A stretch of 64,000 nucleotides of DNA from Massilia sp. Root351. GTDB lineage: Bacteria; Pseudomonadota; Gammaproteobacteria; Burkholderiales; Burkholderiaceae_D. The translations under genes were made by a program, and so were the position numbers. This document shows positions 26,099 to 35,300 of the stretch, in pieces; the stretch's first letter is position 1; each line of letters starts with the position of its first letter. The notes under the pieces were generated by a model. The model was not told where the DNA came from. It saw only the letters and a list, made by a program, of their open reading frames with translations, and ran no database searches. The DNA lies in the NCBI RefSeq assembly GCF_001425045.1, contig NZ_LMDJ01000001.1, positions 993,859 through 1,057,858 of the forward strand, written 5' to 3'.

Positions 26099-28909
26099 TT
26101 AGAACTGGTAGCGCATGCCGACGTTGAAGTAGCGCCCCAGCGCGCCGCTGTAGTCCAGCGGGTTGTACGACACCGCGCCATAGGTCAGCGGATCGAGCGG
26201 CGGGATCTTGTCGAACAGGTTCTGGATCGACGCCGTCACCTCCATCTTCGGACTCACCTTCCAGCGCGCCGTCAGGTCCACCGTGGTAAACGAAGCGAGC
26301 TTGCAGCCGTTCGGCGCGTCGTTGCCATTGGCAAAGTGGGTGGCGCAGCCGTCCGGATCGTCCTTGAACAGCGTGTTGTCCATCTTGCCCCGGTGGTTGG
26401 CCGTGGCGGTCACGCGCCAGGCTTCGCGTTCCCAGGTGGCGCTCAGGTTGACCCGGTCGTCCGGCGTGCCGATGCAGTTGGTCACGTCGCAATTGCCGTG
26501 CGTGCCGGCGAAGTCGCGCTGCGAGCCGTCGGTTTCGGTGCGCAGCCATTTGAACAGGTGGGTCCACTTGGCGTCGGCCGCCAGCGTGCCCCAGTTGCCC
26601 AGGCTGAAGCTCTTGCGCAGATCCAGGTCGGCGCCGCGCACCTTGGTGTTGCTGGAGTTGACGTAGCGCGCCAGCACCGCCGTGATGGCGCCGGGGTCGC
26701 CCGGCACGGTGGCGGTGGACGGGTCGCGCGCGATGTGGCCGGCCGCGATGGCCGCGTCGGTCTGCTCCTGGTTGATCTCGTTCTTGCGCTTGATCTGCCA
26801 GAAGTCCAGCGACACGCTGGTGCGCGGCAGCGGGTCCCACACCACGCCGGCGCTGTAGCTCTTCGAGCGTTCCGGCGACAGCGCCGGATTGGGCGAGGTG
26901 ATGACGGCGATGGAGGCCGGGTTGCACGCCACCTGCACGCCCAGCGCGCAGCGCGCCGGATCTTCGGCAGTGGAGAATGCGGCCAGGCCGCCCACGCCGT
27001 TCTCGGCCGCGCTGGGAGCGCGGAAGCCGCGCGCAAAGGTGCCGCGCAGCGCGAAGGCACGGGTCGGCGTCCACTTCAGGCCGGCTTTTGGCGTGTAGGA
27101 ATTGCCGACGTCGGAGAAGTGGTCGTAGCGCAGCGCGGCCGATGCCTCCAGCGTCTTGTGCAGCGGCGCCAGCAGTTCGGTGTAGATGGCGCTGGCGGTG
27201 CGCTTGCCGCGGTAGGCCGAGTAGCCCAGGCCGATAATGTTGCCGAGCTCGGTGCCCTGGGTCGGTTCCAGCTCGGTCGACTCGCGCCGGTATTCCGCGC
27301 CCAGCGCCACGCCCATGGCGCCGCCCGGCAACTGGCCGAATTCACGGCTGGCCTTGACGTCGACCTGGTTGATGCGGGTCTCGGCGTCGTTGGCGATGGT
27401 GGGCGAGAGCGCGCCGTACAGGGCGGCCGAATTCAGGCCGGCGTTCTCGCCGATGCGCCAGTAGCTGCCGGCCGGCAGCGCGGCGTAGGCGGCACTGCGG
27501 GCGCGCGCGGCAGCCACATTGGCCGCGCTCGGGTCGAGCAGGGCGAAGGCCACGTCGCGCTGCAGGTAGCCGGTGCGGGTGTTGCCCACCTCGTTTTGCG
27601 AGAACAGCCAGGCCGCGTCGATGTCCCACTGCTGCCAGCTGCCCTTGGCGCCGGCCACGAAGCGGGTGAAGTCGGACTTCACATGGCTCACGCGCGGGCC
27701 GGCGTCGGCGGCCAGGTAGCGCAGCCGCGCAGCGCGGCCGAAGTAGGGATTGTCCGGATGGCCTGCGCCCAGCTGCACGGCGGCGTTGCTGACCGGGCCG
27801 CCGGGGTAGCCGACCGAGGCGCTCACGGTGGACGGCGTGGTGGCGGCGGTGGAGGTGCTGTGATAGAAGTTCAGCTCGCTGTACGCGACCCAGGCCGGGC
27901 TGATCTGGTAGCTCAGGCGTGCAAAGGCGTTGGCGGTTTCCTGTTCCGGCTGGATCTCGCTGTAGCGCTGCTGGGCGTCGATCAGGCAGCCGCCGCCGGG
28001 ATCGCCCTGCGGGTGGCTGGTGAAGTTGGCGCAGGCGGCGCCGGGGAAGAAGCGCGTGAAGCCGGCGCCGGCCGGGTTGCCGCGATTGTAGTAGTCGAGC
28101 GTGTCGGGGTTGCGCACGTTGCCGTTGATGGCGCTGCCGGCGTTGTTGTTGCTCAGGATGGCGCCGGTGCCGCCCAGCGTTTCCTGGGCCGAGAAGCCGT
28201 AGTCGCGCAAATCGCTGCGGCCGATGTAGCGCCGGCCGGCGCGCGCACTGTTGCCGATGGCGCCCTTGCGGCCGTACTCCAGGCTGCCCATGAAGTTGTA
28301 GCGCTCGGTGTCCAGGTTGCCGACGCCGTGCGTGATGGCCACGCGCGTGTCGTGGCCGTCATGCTCGTCGGAAATGCCCTGGCTGGCGCGCACCGTGGTG
28401 CCCTGGAAGTCGCGCCGCAGGATCACGTTGACGACGCCGGCGATGGCGTCCGAACCGTAGATGGCCGAGGCGCCGTCCTTCAGGATTTCGACCCGCTCGA
28501 TGGCTTCGGACGGGATCACGTTCAGGTCGGCAAACACCTTCTGGCCGTCGTCGGCCAGGCCGTAGGGCGCCACGCGGCGGCCGTTGATCAGCACCAGGGT
28601 GGAGGCGGCGCCCAGGCCGCGCAGCGAAATGCCGGAGGCGCCGGAGGCAAAGCCGCCGCCGAAGGTCATCGGCACCGAGCCCTGGTTGTCCACCGCCAGC
28701 GTCTGCATCAGTTCGGCGACCGTGGTCTTGCCCGATTTCTCGATGTCGGCGCGGTTCAGCGTTTGCACCGGCGAGGCGGTTTCGGCCTGCGCGCGGCGGA
28801 TATTGGAGCCGGTGATTTCCACCCGCTGCATGGGCTGCTGGACGGCTTCCTGCGCATAGGCCTGGCCCAGCACGCTAAGCAGGCCGGGCAAGATCAGTTT
28901 CTTCATCAT
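26099..28909 (-). CDS. TonB-dependent receptor
   Basis: 936 residues, starting MMKKLILPGLLSVLGQAYAQ with cleavage after AYA; a TGGAGTGAC ribosome site precedes the ATG at 28909. The plug begins MQRVEITGSNIRRAQAETASPVQTL and includes GISLRGLGAASTLVLINGRR and ERVEILKDGASAIYGSDAIAGVVNVIL. The barrel has FRAPSAAENGV and ends MRYQF. It belongs with the receptors at 44801 and 47995: they share FAGTHGNCD..NC.GTP, a PLDPLTYG..SYNP.D..GA.GRY ending, and three Cys pairs in equivalent loops. Its leader differs from the MMKETV-type leader of the array. It is divergent from the aroG leader region. Ligand unknown. Confidence 0.95.
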   Translation of the reverse strand: MMKKLILPGLLSVLGQAYAQEAVQQPMQRVEITGSNIRRAQAETASPVQTLNRADIEKSGKTTVAELMQTLAVDNQGSVPMTFGGGFASGASGISLRGLGAASTLVLINGRRVAPYGLADDGQKVFADLNVIPSEAIERVEILKDGASAIYGSDAIAGVVNVILRRDFQGTTVRASQGISDEHDGHDTRVAITHGVGNLDTERYNFMGSLEYGRKGAIGNSARAGRRYIGRSDLRDYGFSAQETLGGTGAILSNNNAGSAINGNVRNPDTLDYYNRGNPAGAGFTRFFPGAACANFTSHPQGDPGGGCLIDAQQRYSEIQPEQETANAFARLSYQISPAWVAYSELNFYHSTSTAATTPSTVSASVGYPGGPVSNAAVQLGAGHPDNPYFGRAARLRYLAADAGPRVSHVKSDFTRFVAGAKGSWQQWDIDAAWLFSQNEVGNTRTGYLQRDVAFALLDPSAANVAAARARSAAYAALPAGSYWRIGENAGLNSAALYGALSPTIANDAETRINQVDVKASREFGQLPGGAMGVALGAEYRRESTELEPTQGTELGNIIGLGYSAYRGKRTASAIYTELLAPLHKTLEASAALRYDHFSDVGNSYTPKAGLKWTPTRAFALRGTFARGFRAPSAAENGVGGLAAFSTAEDPARCALGVQVACNPASIAVITSPNPALSPERSKSYSAGVVWDPLPRTSVSLDFWQIKRKNEINQEQTDAAIAAGHIARDPSTATVPGDPGAITAVLARYVNSSNTKVRGADLDLRKSFSLGNWGTLAADAKWTHLFKWLRTETDGSQRDFAGTHGNCDVTNCIGTPDDRVNLSATWEREAWRVTATANHRGKMDNTLFKDDPDGCATHFANGNDAPNGCKLASFTTVDLTARWKVSPKMEVTASIQNLFDKIPPLDPLTYGAVSYNPLDYSGALGRYFNVGMRYQF

Positions 28910-29110
28910 GTCACTCCATTAGGTAAGCAGGATTGTGCAGTCTTGCTTCCTTCGCGTGAGGGGATGCTGATCTGGATCAAGGTGCGGCGCGGATCGTGCC
29001 CAATTGTGGTGCGTGCGCCACGCATACGGCTGACGGGCCTGCTTGACAAAGTGCTTGCCAAAACTTGTAACTTGTTGCTATAGTCGTTGCAACCTTTTAG
29101 GATTTCTTCC
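28910..29110. promoter_or_regulatory. Divergent control region of TBDR and aroG
   Basis: Gene-free sequence. For aroG two overlapping plus-strand promoters can be read: TTGACA (29043-29048) with TGTAAC (29066-29071), 17-base spacer, and TTGCCA (29055-29060) with an extended -10 TGC-TATAGT (29076-29084), 18-base spacer. TGCGTG-CGC-CACGCA (29010-29024) is a perfect small inverted repeat upstream that could be an operator. No convincing minus-strand promoter for the receptor was seen. Confidence 0.6.
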
Positions 29111-29179
29111 ATGCACTTCTGCGTTTTCTTTACCGGCCACTTTTACTTTAGCAATTCCAACCCAAAGGCGGTGGAGTAG
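29111..29179 (+). CDS. Phe-rich attenuator leader peptide of aroG
   Basis: A 22-codon frame with an AGGA ribosome site eight bases upstream. It starts MHFCVFFTGHFYF: Phe at positions 3, 6, 7, 11 and 13 and Tyr at 12, then SNSNPKAVE and TAG. Such density of the end-product amino acid, directly before a biosynthetic gene and an intrinsic terminator, is the mark of a ribosome-mediated attenuator (as pheL in front of enterobacterial pheA). The peptide itself is expected to have no function after translation. Too short for normal gene calling. Confidence 0.87.
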   Translation: MHFCVFFTGHFYFSNSNPKAVE

Positions 29180-29254
29180 CGGCCGGTTCACGTAGCAGCA
29201 AAAACGAGATCCCAGCAGACCCAGACAAACCGCCAGCGATGGCGGTTTTTTTTT
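29132..29254 (+). promoter_or_regulatory. Transcription attenuator with alternative pairings, aroG leader
   Basis: Segment 1, ACCGGCC (29132-29138, within the Phe codons), pairs with segment 2, GGCCGGT (29181-29187). Segment 2 (GGcCGGTT with one bulge) or the nearby GGCGGT (29167-29172) can instead pair with segment 3, AACCGCC (29228-29234), which otherwise forms the terminator with segment 4, GGCGGTT (29241-29247). A ribosome stalled for Phe-tRNA covers segment 1 and would favour the 2:3 antiterminator; a ribosome reaching the stop codon at 29177-29179 would block segment 2 and permit termination. Confidence 0.8.
29227..29254 (+). terminator. Attenuator terminator hairpin before aroG
   Basis: AAACCGCC (29227-29234) and GGCGGTTT (29241-29248) form an 8-bp stem with an AGCGAT loop, followed by an uninterrupted T-tract to 29254. 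It stands between promoter and aroG, 38 bases before the aroG start, so it must be conditional rather than the end of an upstream gene. Confidence 0.92.
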
Positions 29255-29292
29255 AGCCCTCGATTTTTCAGCCTTAGACTTCAGGAGATACC

Positions 29293-30354
29293 ATGCAACG
29301 CACCGACGACCTGCGCATCCGCGAAATGAAGGAACTGGTCCCGCCCTCCCACCTGATCCGCGAGTACGCCGTCAGCGAGGCTGCCAGCACCACCGCCGCC
29401 AACGCGCGCGTGGCGCTGCACCGCATTCTGCACGGCCAGGACGACCGCCTGATGGTGGTGATCGGCCCGTGCTCGATCCACGACCCGAAGGCGGCCATGG
29501 AATACGCGCGCCGCCTGGCGCCGCTGCGCGCCAAGCTGGGCGCGGACCTGGAAATCGTGATGCGGGTGTACTTCGAGAAGCCGCGCACCACGGTGGGCTG
29601 GAAGGGCATGATCAACGACCCCTACATGGACAACAGCTTCCGCATCAACGACGGCCTGCGCATGGCGCGCGAACTGCTGCGCGACATCAATGAACTGGGC
29701 CTGCCGGCCGGCACCGAATACCTGGACGTGATCAGCCCGCAGTACATCGCCGACCTGATCAGCTGGGGCGCGATCGGTGCCCGCACCACCGAGTCGCAGG
29801 TGCACCGCGAGCTGGCCTCCGGCCTGTCCTGCCCGGTGGGCTTCAAGAACGGCACCGACGGCAACGTCAAGATCGCCGTGGAAGCCATCAAGGCCGCCTC
29901 GCAGCCGCACCATTTCCTGTCGGTGACCAAGGGCGGCCACTCGGCCATCGTGTCAACCAACGGCAATGAGGACTGCCACATCATCCTGCGCGGCGGCAAG
30001 GCGCCGAACTACGATGCGGCCAGCGTGGACGAGGCCTGCAAGGCCATCGCCGCGCAAGGCCTGGCGGCGCGCCTGATGATCGACGCCTCGCACGCCAACA
30101 GCTCGAAAAAGCCGGAGAACCAGATCCCGGTGTGCGCCGACATCGCCGCCCAGGTGGCCGGCGGCGATGCCCGCATCGTCGGCGTGATGGTGGAATCGCA
30201 CCTGGTGGCCGGGCGCCAGGACCTGGTGCCGGGCAAGGAACTGACCTACGGCCAGTCCATCACCGACGGCTGCATCGACTGGGACAGCAGCGTGCAGGTG
30301 CTGGAAGGCCTGGCGGCCGCCGTGCGCCAGCGCCGCCTGCGCAGCGAGGACTGA
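29293..30354 (+). CDS. aroG: 3-deoxy-7-phosphoheptulonate (DAHP) synthase, Phe-sensitive type
   Basis: 353 residues (E. coli AroG 350). It condenses phosphoenolpyruvate with erythrose-4-phosphate, the first step of the shikimate pathway. Diagnostic stretches, nearly the same as in E. coli AroG, are VVIGPCSIHDP, RVYFEKPRTTVGWKGMINDP, WGAIGARTTESQVHRELASG, CPVGFKNGTDG and DASHANSSKKPENQ. The N-terminal arm needed for feedback inhibition is present. An AGGAGATACC ribosome site precedes the ATG. Upstream are the Phe leader peptide and conditional terminator, so expression probably follows charged tRNA-Phe. The supply of erythrose-4-phosphate depends on transketolase, encoded in the same window but far away. 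Confidence 0.97.
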   Translation: MQRTDDLRIREMKELVPPSHLIREYAVSEAASTTAANARVALHRILHGQDDRLMVVIGPCSIHDPKAAMEYARRLAPLRAKLGADLEIVMRVYFEKPRTTVGWKGMINDPYMDNSFRINDGLRMARELLRDINELGLPAGTEYLDVISPQYIADLISWGAIGARTTESQVHRELASGLSCPVGFKNGTDGNVKIAVEAIKAASQPHHFLSVTKGGHSAIVSTNGNEDCHIILRGGKAPNYDAASVDEACKAIAAQGLAARLMIDASHANSSKKPENQIPVCADIAAQVAGGDARIVGVMVESHLVAGRQDLVPGKELTYGQSITDGCIDWDSSVQVLEGLAAAVRQRRLRSED

Positions 30355-30363
30355 CAGGGCAGC

Positions 30364-30378
30364 GGGGGGGGGGGGGGG
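30364..30378 (+). repeat. Homopolymer tract of 15 G
   Basis: An uninterrupted G15 run ten bases after the aroG stop codon and 62 bases before the tetR start, 14 bases upstream of a putative operator. Long G-tracts change length by slippage and cause phase variation in some bacteria; here it is in a non-coding position, so any effect would be on promoter spacing or read-through. Confidence 0.9.
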
Positions 30379-30392
30379 TGACTTGATTATCG

Positions 30393-30406
30393 AACGGTCA
30401 CTCGTT
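30393..30406. promoter_or_regulatory. Candidate TetR operator upstream of tetR
   Basis: AACG-GTCACT-CGTT has perfect four-base arms. Its core GGTCACTnGTT recurs exactly in the promoter of the efflux genes (31119-31129), which suggests a site bound by the regulator encoded between them. Confidence 0.6.
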
Positions 30407-30440
30407 GTGCGCGGCGGCTTCTCAGGGTAAGCTGTCGGCC

Positions 30441-31058
30441 ATGAACAAGACCCCCACTGCAAGCGGCCAGCCCCGGGGCCCGGCCGAGCACGAAGTGCGC
30501 AGCCAGATCGTGGCCGCCGCCACCGCGCACTTCCGCCTGTACGGCTATGAAAAGACCACCGTTTCCGACCTGGCCAAGGCCATCGGTTTCTCCAAGGCCT
30601 ACATCTACAAATTCTTCGAGTCCAAGCAGGCGATCGGCGAGCTGATCTGCGCCAATTGCCTGCGCGAGATCGAGGCCGACGTCCGCGCCGCCGTGGACGG
30701 CGCCGGCCGTCCTCCGGAAAAGCTGCGGCGCATGTTCAAGGCCGTCGTCGAATCCAGCCTGCGCCTGTTCTTCGAGGACCGCAAGCTGTACGACATCGCC
30801 GCGTCGGCCGCCACCGGACGCTGGGAAGCGGTGCGCGCGTTCGAGGAACGCATCCAGGCCTTGCTGCAGGACATACTGCGGCAGGGCCGCGACAGCGAGG
30901 AATTCGAACGCAAGACGCCGCTCGACGAGGCCGCCGCCGCCATCTATCTGGTGATGCGCCCCTATCTCAATCCGCTGCTGCTGCAGCACAGTTTCGACTA
31001 CACGGAAGACGCGCCGGCCCAGCTGTCGAGCCTGGTGTTGCGCAGCTTGTCGCCGTAA
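30441..31058 (+). CDS. TetR/AcrR-family transcriptional regulator
   Basis: 205 residues from the ATG at 30441; a TTG twelve codons upstream (30405) overlaps the putative operator and is less likely. The N-terminal helix-turn-helix domain reads IVAAATAHFRLYGYEKTTVSDLAKAIGFSKAYIYKFFESKQAIGE in consecutive pieces; the rest is the helical ligand-binding domain with no recognisable ligand specificity. It lies directly before an RND adaptor and pump on the same strand, 110 nt away, and both have a GGTCACTnGTT site in front, so it most likely represses itself and the efflux genes until an inducer binds. Confidence 0.92.
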   Translation: MNKTPTASGQPRGPAEHEVRSQIVAAATAHFRLYGYEKTTVSDLAKAIGFSKAYIYKFFESKQAIGELICANCLREIEADVRAAVDGAGRPPEKLRRMFKAVVESSLRLFFEDRKLYDIAASAATGRWEAVRAFEERIQALLQDILRQGRDSEEFERKTPLDEAAAAIYLVMRPYLNPLLLQHSFDYTEDAPAQLSSLVLRSLSP

Positions 31059-31107
31059 CGCGCCGCTGCACAGTCGCTGCCGGCTTCGCGCGCCCGGCTT
31101 GTGACTG

Positions 31108-31136
31108 TTGACAAATTTGGTCACTAGTTCCAAAAT
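31108..31136 (+). promoter_or_regulatory. Promoter and operator of the RND efflux genes
   Basis: TTGACA at 31108-31113, a 17-base spacer and CAAAAT at 31131-31136. The spacer holds TTTGGTCACTAGTTCCAAA (31116-31134), an inverted repeat with TTTGG/CCAAA arms and the same GGTCACTnGTT core as the site before tetR. Occupation would block RNA polymerase. Confidence 0.65.
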
Positions 31137-31168
31137 GAGTCCCTGTTTAGCTCATTTACGGGATTCCC

Positions 31169-32317
31169 ATGCTCCGCCGCCCCTCCGCTTTCCCCGCCGT
31201 CCCGCGCGTGTTGCCGCCCGGACTGCCGCTGCCGCTGTCCCTTTCCCTGTTGCTGGCTTTGGCCGCCTGCGGTGAAACCGCCCCGTCCGACCCGCGCACC
31301 GTGGCGCCGCTGGTGCGCGCGGCCACCGTCCAAGGCGCCCAGGCGGCGCCGCGCGCCTTCACCGGCACGGTGGCGGCCCGCGTGCAAAGCGACCTCGGCT
31401 TCCGAGTTCCCGGCAAGGTGCTGGAACGGCTGGTCGACGCCGGCCAGGCCGTCAAGCGCGGGCAAGTGCTGCTGCGCATCGACCCGGCCGACCTGAAGCT
31501 GGCCGTGCACGCGCAGCAGGAAGCGGTGGCCGCAGCCCGGGCGCGCGCGCAGCAGACCGCGCAGGAACTGGTGCGCTACCAGGGCTTGCGCGGCACCGGC
31601 GCGGTTTCGGTGTCGGCCTACGACCAGGCCAAGGCGGCGGCCGACGCCGCCAAGGCCGAGCTCAACGCGGCCGAAGCCCAGGCCGAGCTGGCAGGCAACG
31701 CGCGCCGCTACGCTGAACTGGCGGCGGACGCCGATGGCGTGGTGATGGAAACCCTGGCCGAGCCCGGCCAGGTGGTCAGCGCCGGGCAGATCGTGGCGCG
31801 GGTGGCCCACGCGGGGCGCCGCGAGGCCGTCATCCAGCTGCCGGAAACCCTGCGCCCCGCCGTGGGCTCGGCGGCCGCGGCCACGCTGTACGGGCGGGAG
31901 GCGCTGACCGTGCCTGCCAGGCTCCGGCAGCTGTCGGACGCGGCCGACCGGCAAACCCGCACCTTCGAGGCACGCTACGTGCTCGAGGGCGAACTGGCCG
32001 AGGCCGCGCTGGGCGCCACCGTCACGATACGGATACCGCAGGCGCAGCCCGCCGCGCAGGGCGGTGTGCGGGTGCCGATCGGTTCCCTGTTCGACGCCGG
32101 CAAAGGCCCCGGCGTGTGGCTGATCGGCGGCCAGCCGGCCAGGGTGTCCTGGCGTGCGGTGGCCGTGCAGGGCCTGGACGATGACGGCGCGCGCGTTTCC
32201 GGCCAGCTGCGGCAGGGCGACCGCATCGTCGCGCTGGGCGCCCACCTGTTGCGCGAGGGCGCGCTAGTGAGGGTGGCTGGCCAGCACGCCGAGGCCGCGG
32301 CAGGGGGCCAGCCATGA
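31169..32317 (+). CDS. RND efflux periplasmic adaptor (membrane fusion lipoprotein)
   Basis: 382 residues. A lipoprotein signal with lipobox LAAC (Cys about 34) is expected to anchor it to the inner membrane. The adaptor core shows VAARVQSDLGFRVPGKVLERLVDAGQAVKRGQVLLRIDPAD (barrel-sandwich half, read in pieces), a coiled-coil hairpin of Ala-rich heptads (about 110-175), then the second half around ADGVVMETLAEPGQVVSAGQIVARV, followed by beta-barrel and membrane-proximal domains. It joins the pump to an outer-membrane TolC-type channel, which is not encoded here. Its last four bases (ATGA) overlap the pump gene start, implying translational coupling. Confidence 0.93.
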   Translation: MLRRPSAFPAVPRVLPPGLPLPLSLSLLLALAACGETAPSDPRTVAPLVRAATVQGAQAAPRAFTGTVAARVQSDLGFRVPGKVLERLVDAGQAVKRGQVLLRIDPADLKLAVHAQQEAVAAARARAQQTAQELVRYQGLRGTGAVSVSAYDQAKAAADAAKAELNAAEAQAELAGNARRYAELAADADGVVMETLAEPGQVVSAGQIVARVAHAGRREAVIQLPETLRPAVGSAAAATLYGREALTVPARLRQLSDAADRQTRTFEARYVLEGELAEAALGATVTIRIPQAQPAAQGGVRVPIGSLFDAGKGPGVWLIGGQPARVSWRAVAVQGLDDDGARVSGQLRQGDRIVALGAHLLREGALVRVAGQHAEAAAGGQP

Positions 32318-35300
32318 GCGCAGGCCGCTTCAACCTGTCGGCGCTGGCGGTGCGCGAGCGCTCCGTCACCTTGTTCCTGATCTGCCTGATTTCCCTGGCC
32401 GGACTGCTGTCCTTCTTCAAGCTGGGGCGCGCCGAAGACCCCGCCTTCACTGTCAAGGTGATGACGGTGGTCAGCGCCTGGCCCGGCGCCACTGCGCAGG
32501 AAATGCAGGACCAGGTGGCCGAGAAAATCGAGAAGCGCCTGCAGGAGCTGCGCTGGTACGACCGCGCGGAAACCTATACCCGGCCGGGCCTGGCGTTCAC
32601 CACCCTGACCTTGCTGGACAGCACGCCGCCGGCCGAAGTGCCGGAGCAGTTCTACCAGGCCCGCAAGAAGGTGGGCGACGAGGCCGCCCAGCTGCCGGCC
32701 GGCGTCATCGGGCCCATGGTCAACGACGAGTATTCCGACGTCACCTTCGCGCTGTACGCACTGAAGGCCAGGGGCGAAGCGCAGCGCACGCTGGTGCGCG
32801 ACGCGGAGGCGCTGCGCCAGCGGCTGCTGCACGTGCCGGGCGTGAAGAAGGTCAACATCGTCGGCGAGCAGTCCGAGCGCATCTTTGTCGAGTTCTCGCA
32901 CGAGCGCCTGGCCACGCTGGGCGTGAGCCCGCAGGAAGTGTTCGCCGCGCTCAACAGCCAGAATGCGCTCACGCCGGCAGGTTCGGTGGAAACCCGGGGG
33001 CCGCAGGTATTCATCCGCCTGGACGGCGCGTTCGATGAATTGCAGAAGATCCGCGACACGCCGGTAGTGGCGCAGGGCCGCAGCCTGAAGCTGGCGGACA
33101 TCGCCAGCGTCAGGCGCGGCTATGAAGACCCGGCCACTTTTATGATACGCAACGGCGGCGAGCCCGCGCTGCTGCTGGGCGTTGTCATGCGCGAGGGCTG
33201 GAACGGGCTGGACCTGGGCCGGGCGCTGGAGCGGGAAGTGGGCGCCATCAACGCCGCCATGCCGCTGGGCATGGGCCTGAGCAAGGTGACGGACCAGGCC
33301 GTCAATATCAGTTCGGCGGTCGACGAATTCATGGTCAAGTTTTTTGTCGCGCTGCTGGTGGTCATGCTGGTGAGTTTCCTGAGCATGGGCTGGCGCGTGG
33401 GCATTGTGGTGGCGGCGGCCGTGCCGCTGACGCTGGCGGCCGTCTTCGTGGTGATGGCCGCCACCGGCAAGAACTTCGACCGCATCACGCTGGGCTCGCT
33501 GATCCTGGGACTGGGCCTGCTGGTCGACGATGCCATCATCGCCATTGAAATGATGGTGGTGAAGATGGAAGAGGGCTACAGCCGCCTGGCCGCGTCGGCC
33601 TATGCCTGGAGCCACACGGCCGCGCCCATGCTGTCGGGCACGCTGGTCACGGCGGTCGGCTTCATGCCGAACGGCTTCGCCCGTTCCACGGCCGGGGAGT
33701 ACACCAGCAATATGTTCTGGATCGTCGGCATCGCGCTGATCGCATCCTGGGTGGTGGCCGTGGTCTTTACGCCCTACCTTGGCGTGCAGCTGCTGCCCGA
33801 GCTCAAGCAGGTCGAGGGCGGCCATGACGCGCTGTACAACACGCCGCGCTACAACCGCTTCCGCCGGCTGCTCGCGCGCGTCATCACGCGCAAGTGGCTG
33901 GTGGCCGGCGCGGTGGTCGGCCTGTTCGTTGCAGCCGTGCTGGGCATGGCGGCCGTCAAGAAGCAGTTCTTCCCCATCTCGGACCGCCCCGAAGTGCTGG
34001 TCGAGGTGCAAATGCCGTACGGCACCGCGATTGCCCAGACCAGCGCGGCAGCCGCCAAGGTGGAGGCCTGGCTGGCCAGGCAGGCCGAAGCGAAGATCGT
34101 CACCGCCTACGTGGGCCAGGGCGCGCCGCGCTTTTACATGGCCATGGGGCCGGAACTGCCGGACCCGTCGTTTGCCAAGATCGTGGTCCGCACGGATAAC
34201 CAGGAGCAACGCGAGGCTTTGAAGATGCGGCTGCGCCAGGCGATTGCCGACGGCCTCGCCAACGAGGCGCGGGTGCGCGTCACCCAACTGGTGTTCGGGC
34301 CGTACTCGCCGTTCCCGGTCGCCTACCGGGTCACCGGACCGGATCCGGACCGGCTGCGCGGCATCGCGGCCGAGGTGCAGCAACTGATGGAGGCCAGCCC
34401 GATGATGCGGACTGTCAACAGCGACTGGGGCACGCGCACGCCGGCGCTGCACTTCACTTTGCAGCAGGAGCGCCTGCAAGCGGTGGGGCTGACGTCCAGC
34501 GCCGTGGCGCAGCAGCTGCAGTTCCTGCTCAGCGGCGTGCCGCTGACCACGGTGCGCGAAGACATCCGCACCGTGCAGGTGGTGGCCCGCTCGGCCGGCG
34601 CCAGCCGGCTCGATCCCGCGCGGATGGCGGACTTCACGCTGACCGGTGCCGGCGGGCAGCGCATCCCGCTGTCGCAGGTGGGGACGGTCGAAGTACGCGC
34701 GGAGGAGCCGGTCATGCGCCGGCGCGACCGCATGCCGACCATCACCGTGCGCGGCGATATCGCCGACGGCCTGCAGCCGCCGGACGTGTCCAGCGCCATC
34801 ACGCGACAGCTGCAGCCCATCATGGATAGGCTGCCGGCCGGCTACCGCATCGAGCAGGCCGGCTCCATCGAGGAATCGGGCAAGGCGACCGCCGCCATGC
34901 TGCCGCTGTTCCCCATCATGCTGGCGGTCACCCTGCTCATCATCATCTTCCAGGTGCGTTCGATCTCGGCGATGGTGATGGTGTTCCTCACCAGCCCGCT
35001 GGGACTGATCGGCGTGGTGCCCACGCTGATCCTGTTCCAGCAGCCGTTCGGCATCAATGCACTGGTGGGCCTGATTGCCCTGTCCGGCATCCTGATGCGC
35101 AACACCTTGATCCTGATCGGACAGATCCACCACAACAAGCAGGCCGGGCTGGACCCGTTCCAGGCGGTGGTGGAGGCCACCGTGCAGCGCTCCCGTCCCG
35201 TGATCCTGACCGCCCTGGCGGCCATCCTGGCGTTCATCCCGCTGACCCATTCGGTGTTCTGGGGAACGCTGGCCTACACGCTGATCGGCGGCACCTTCGC

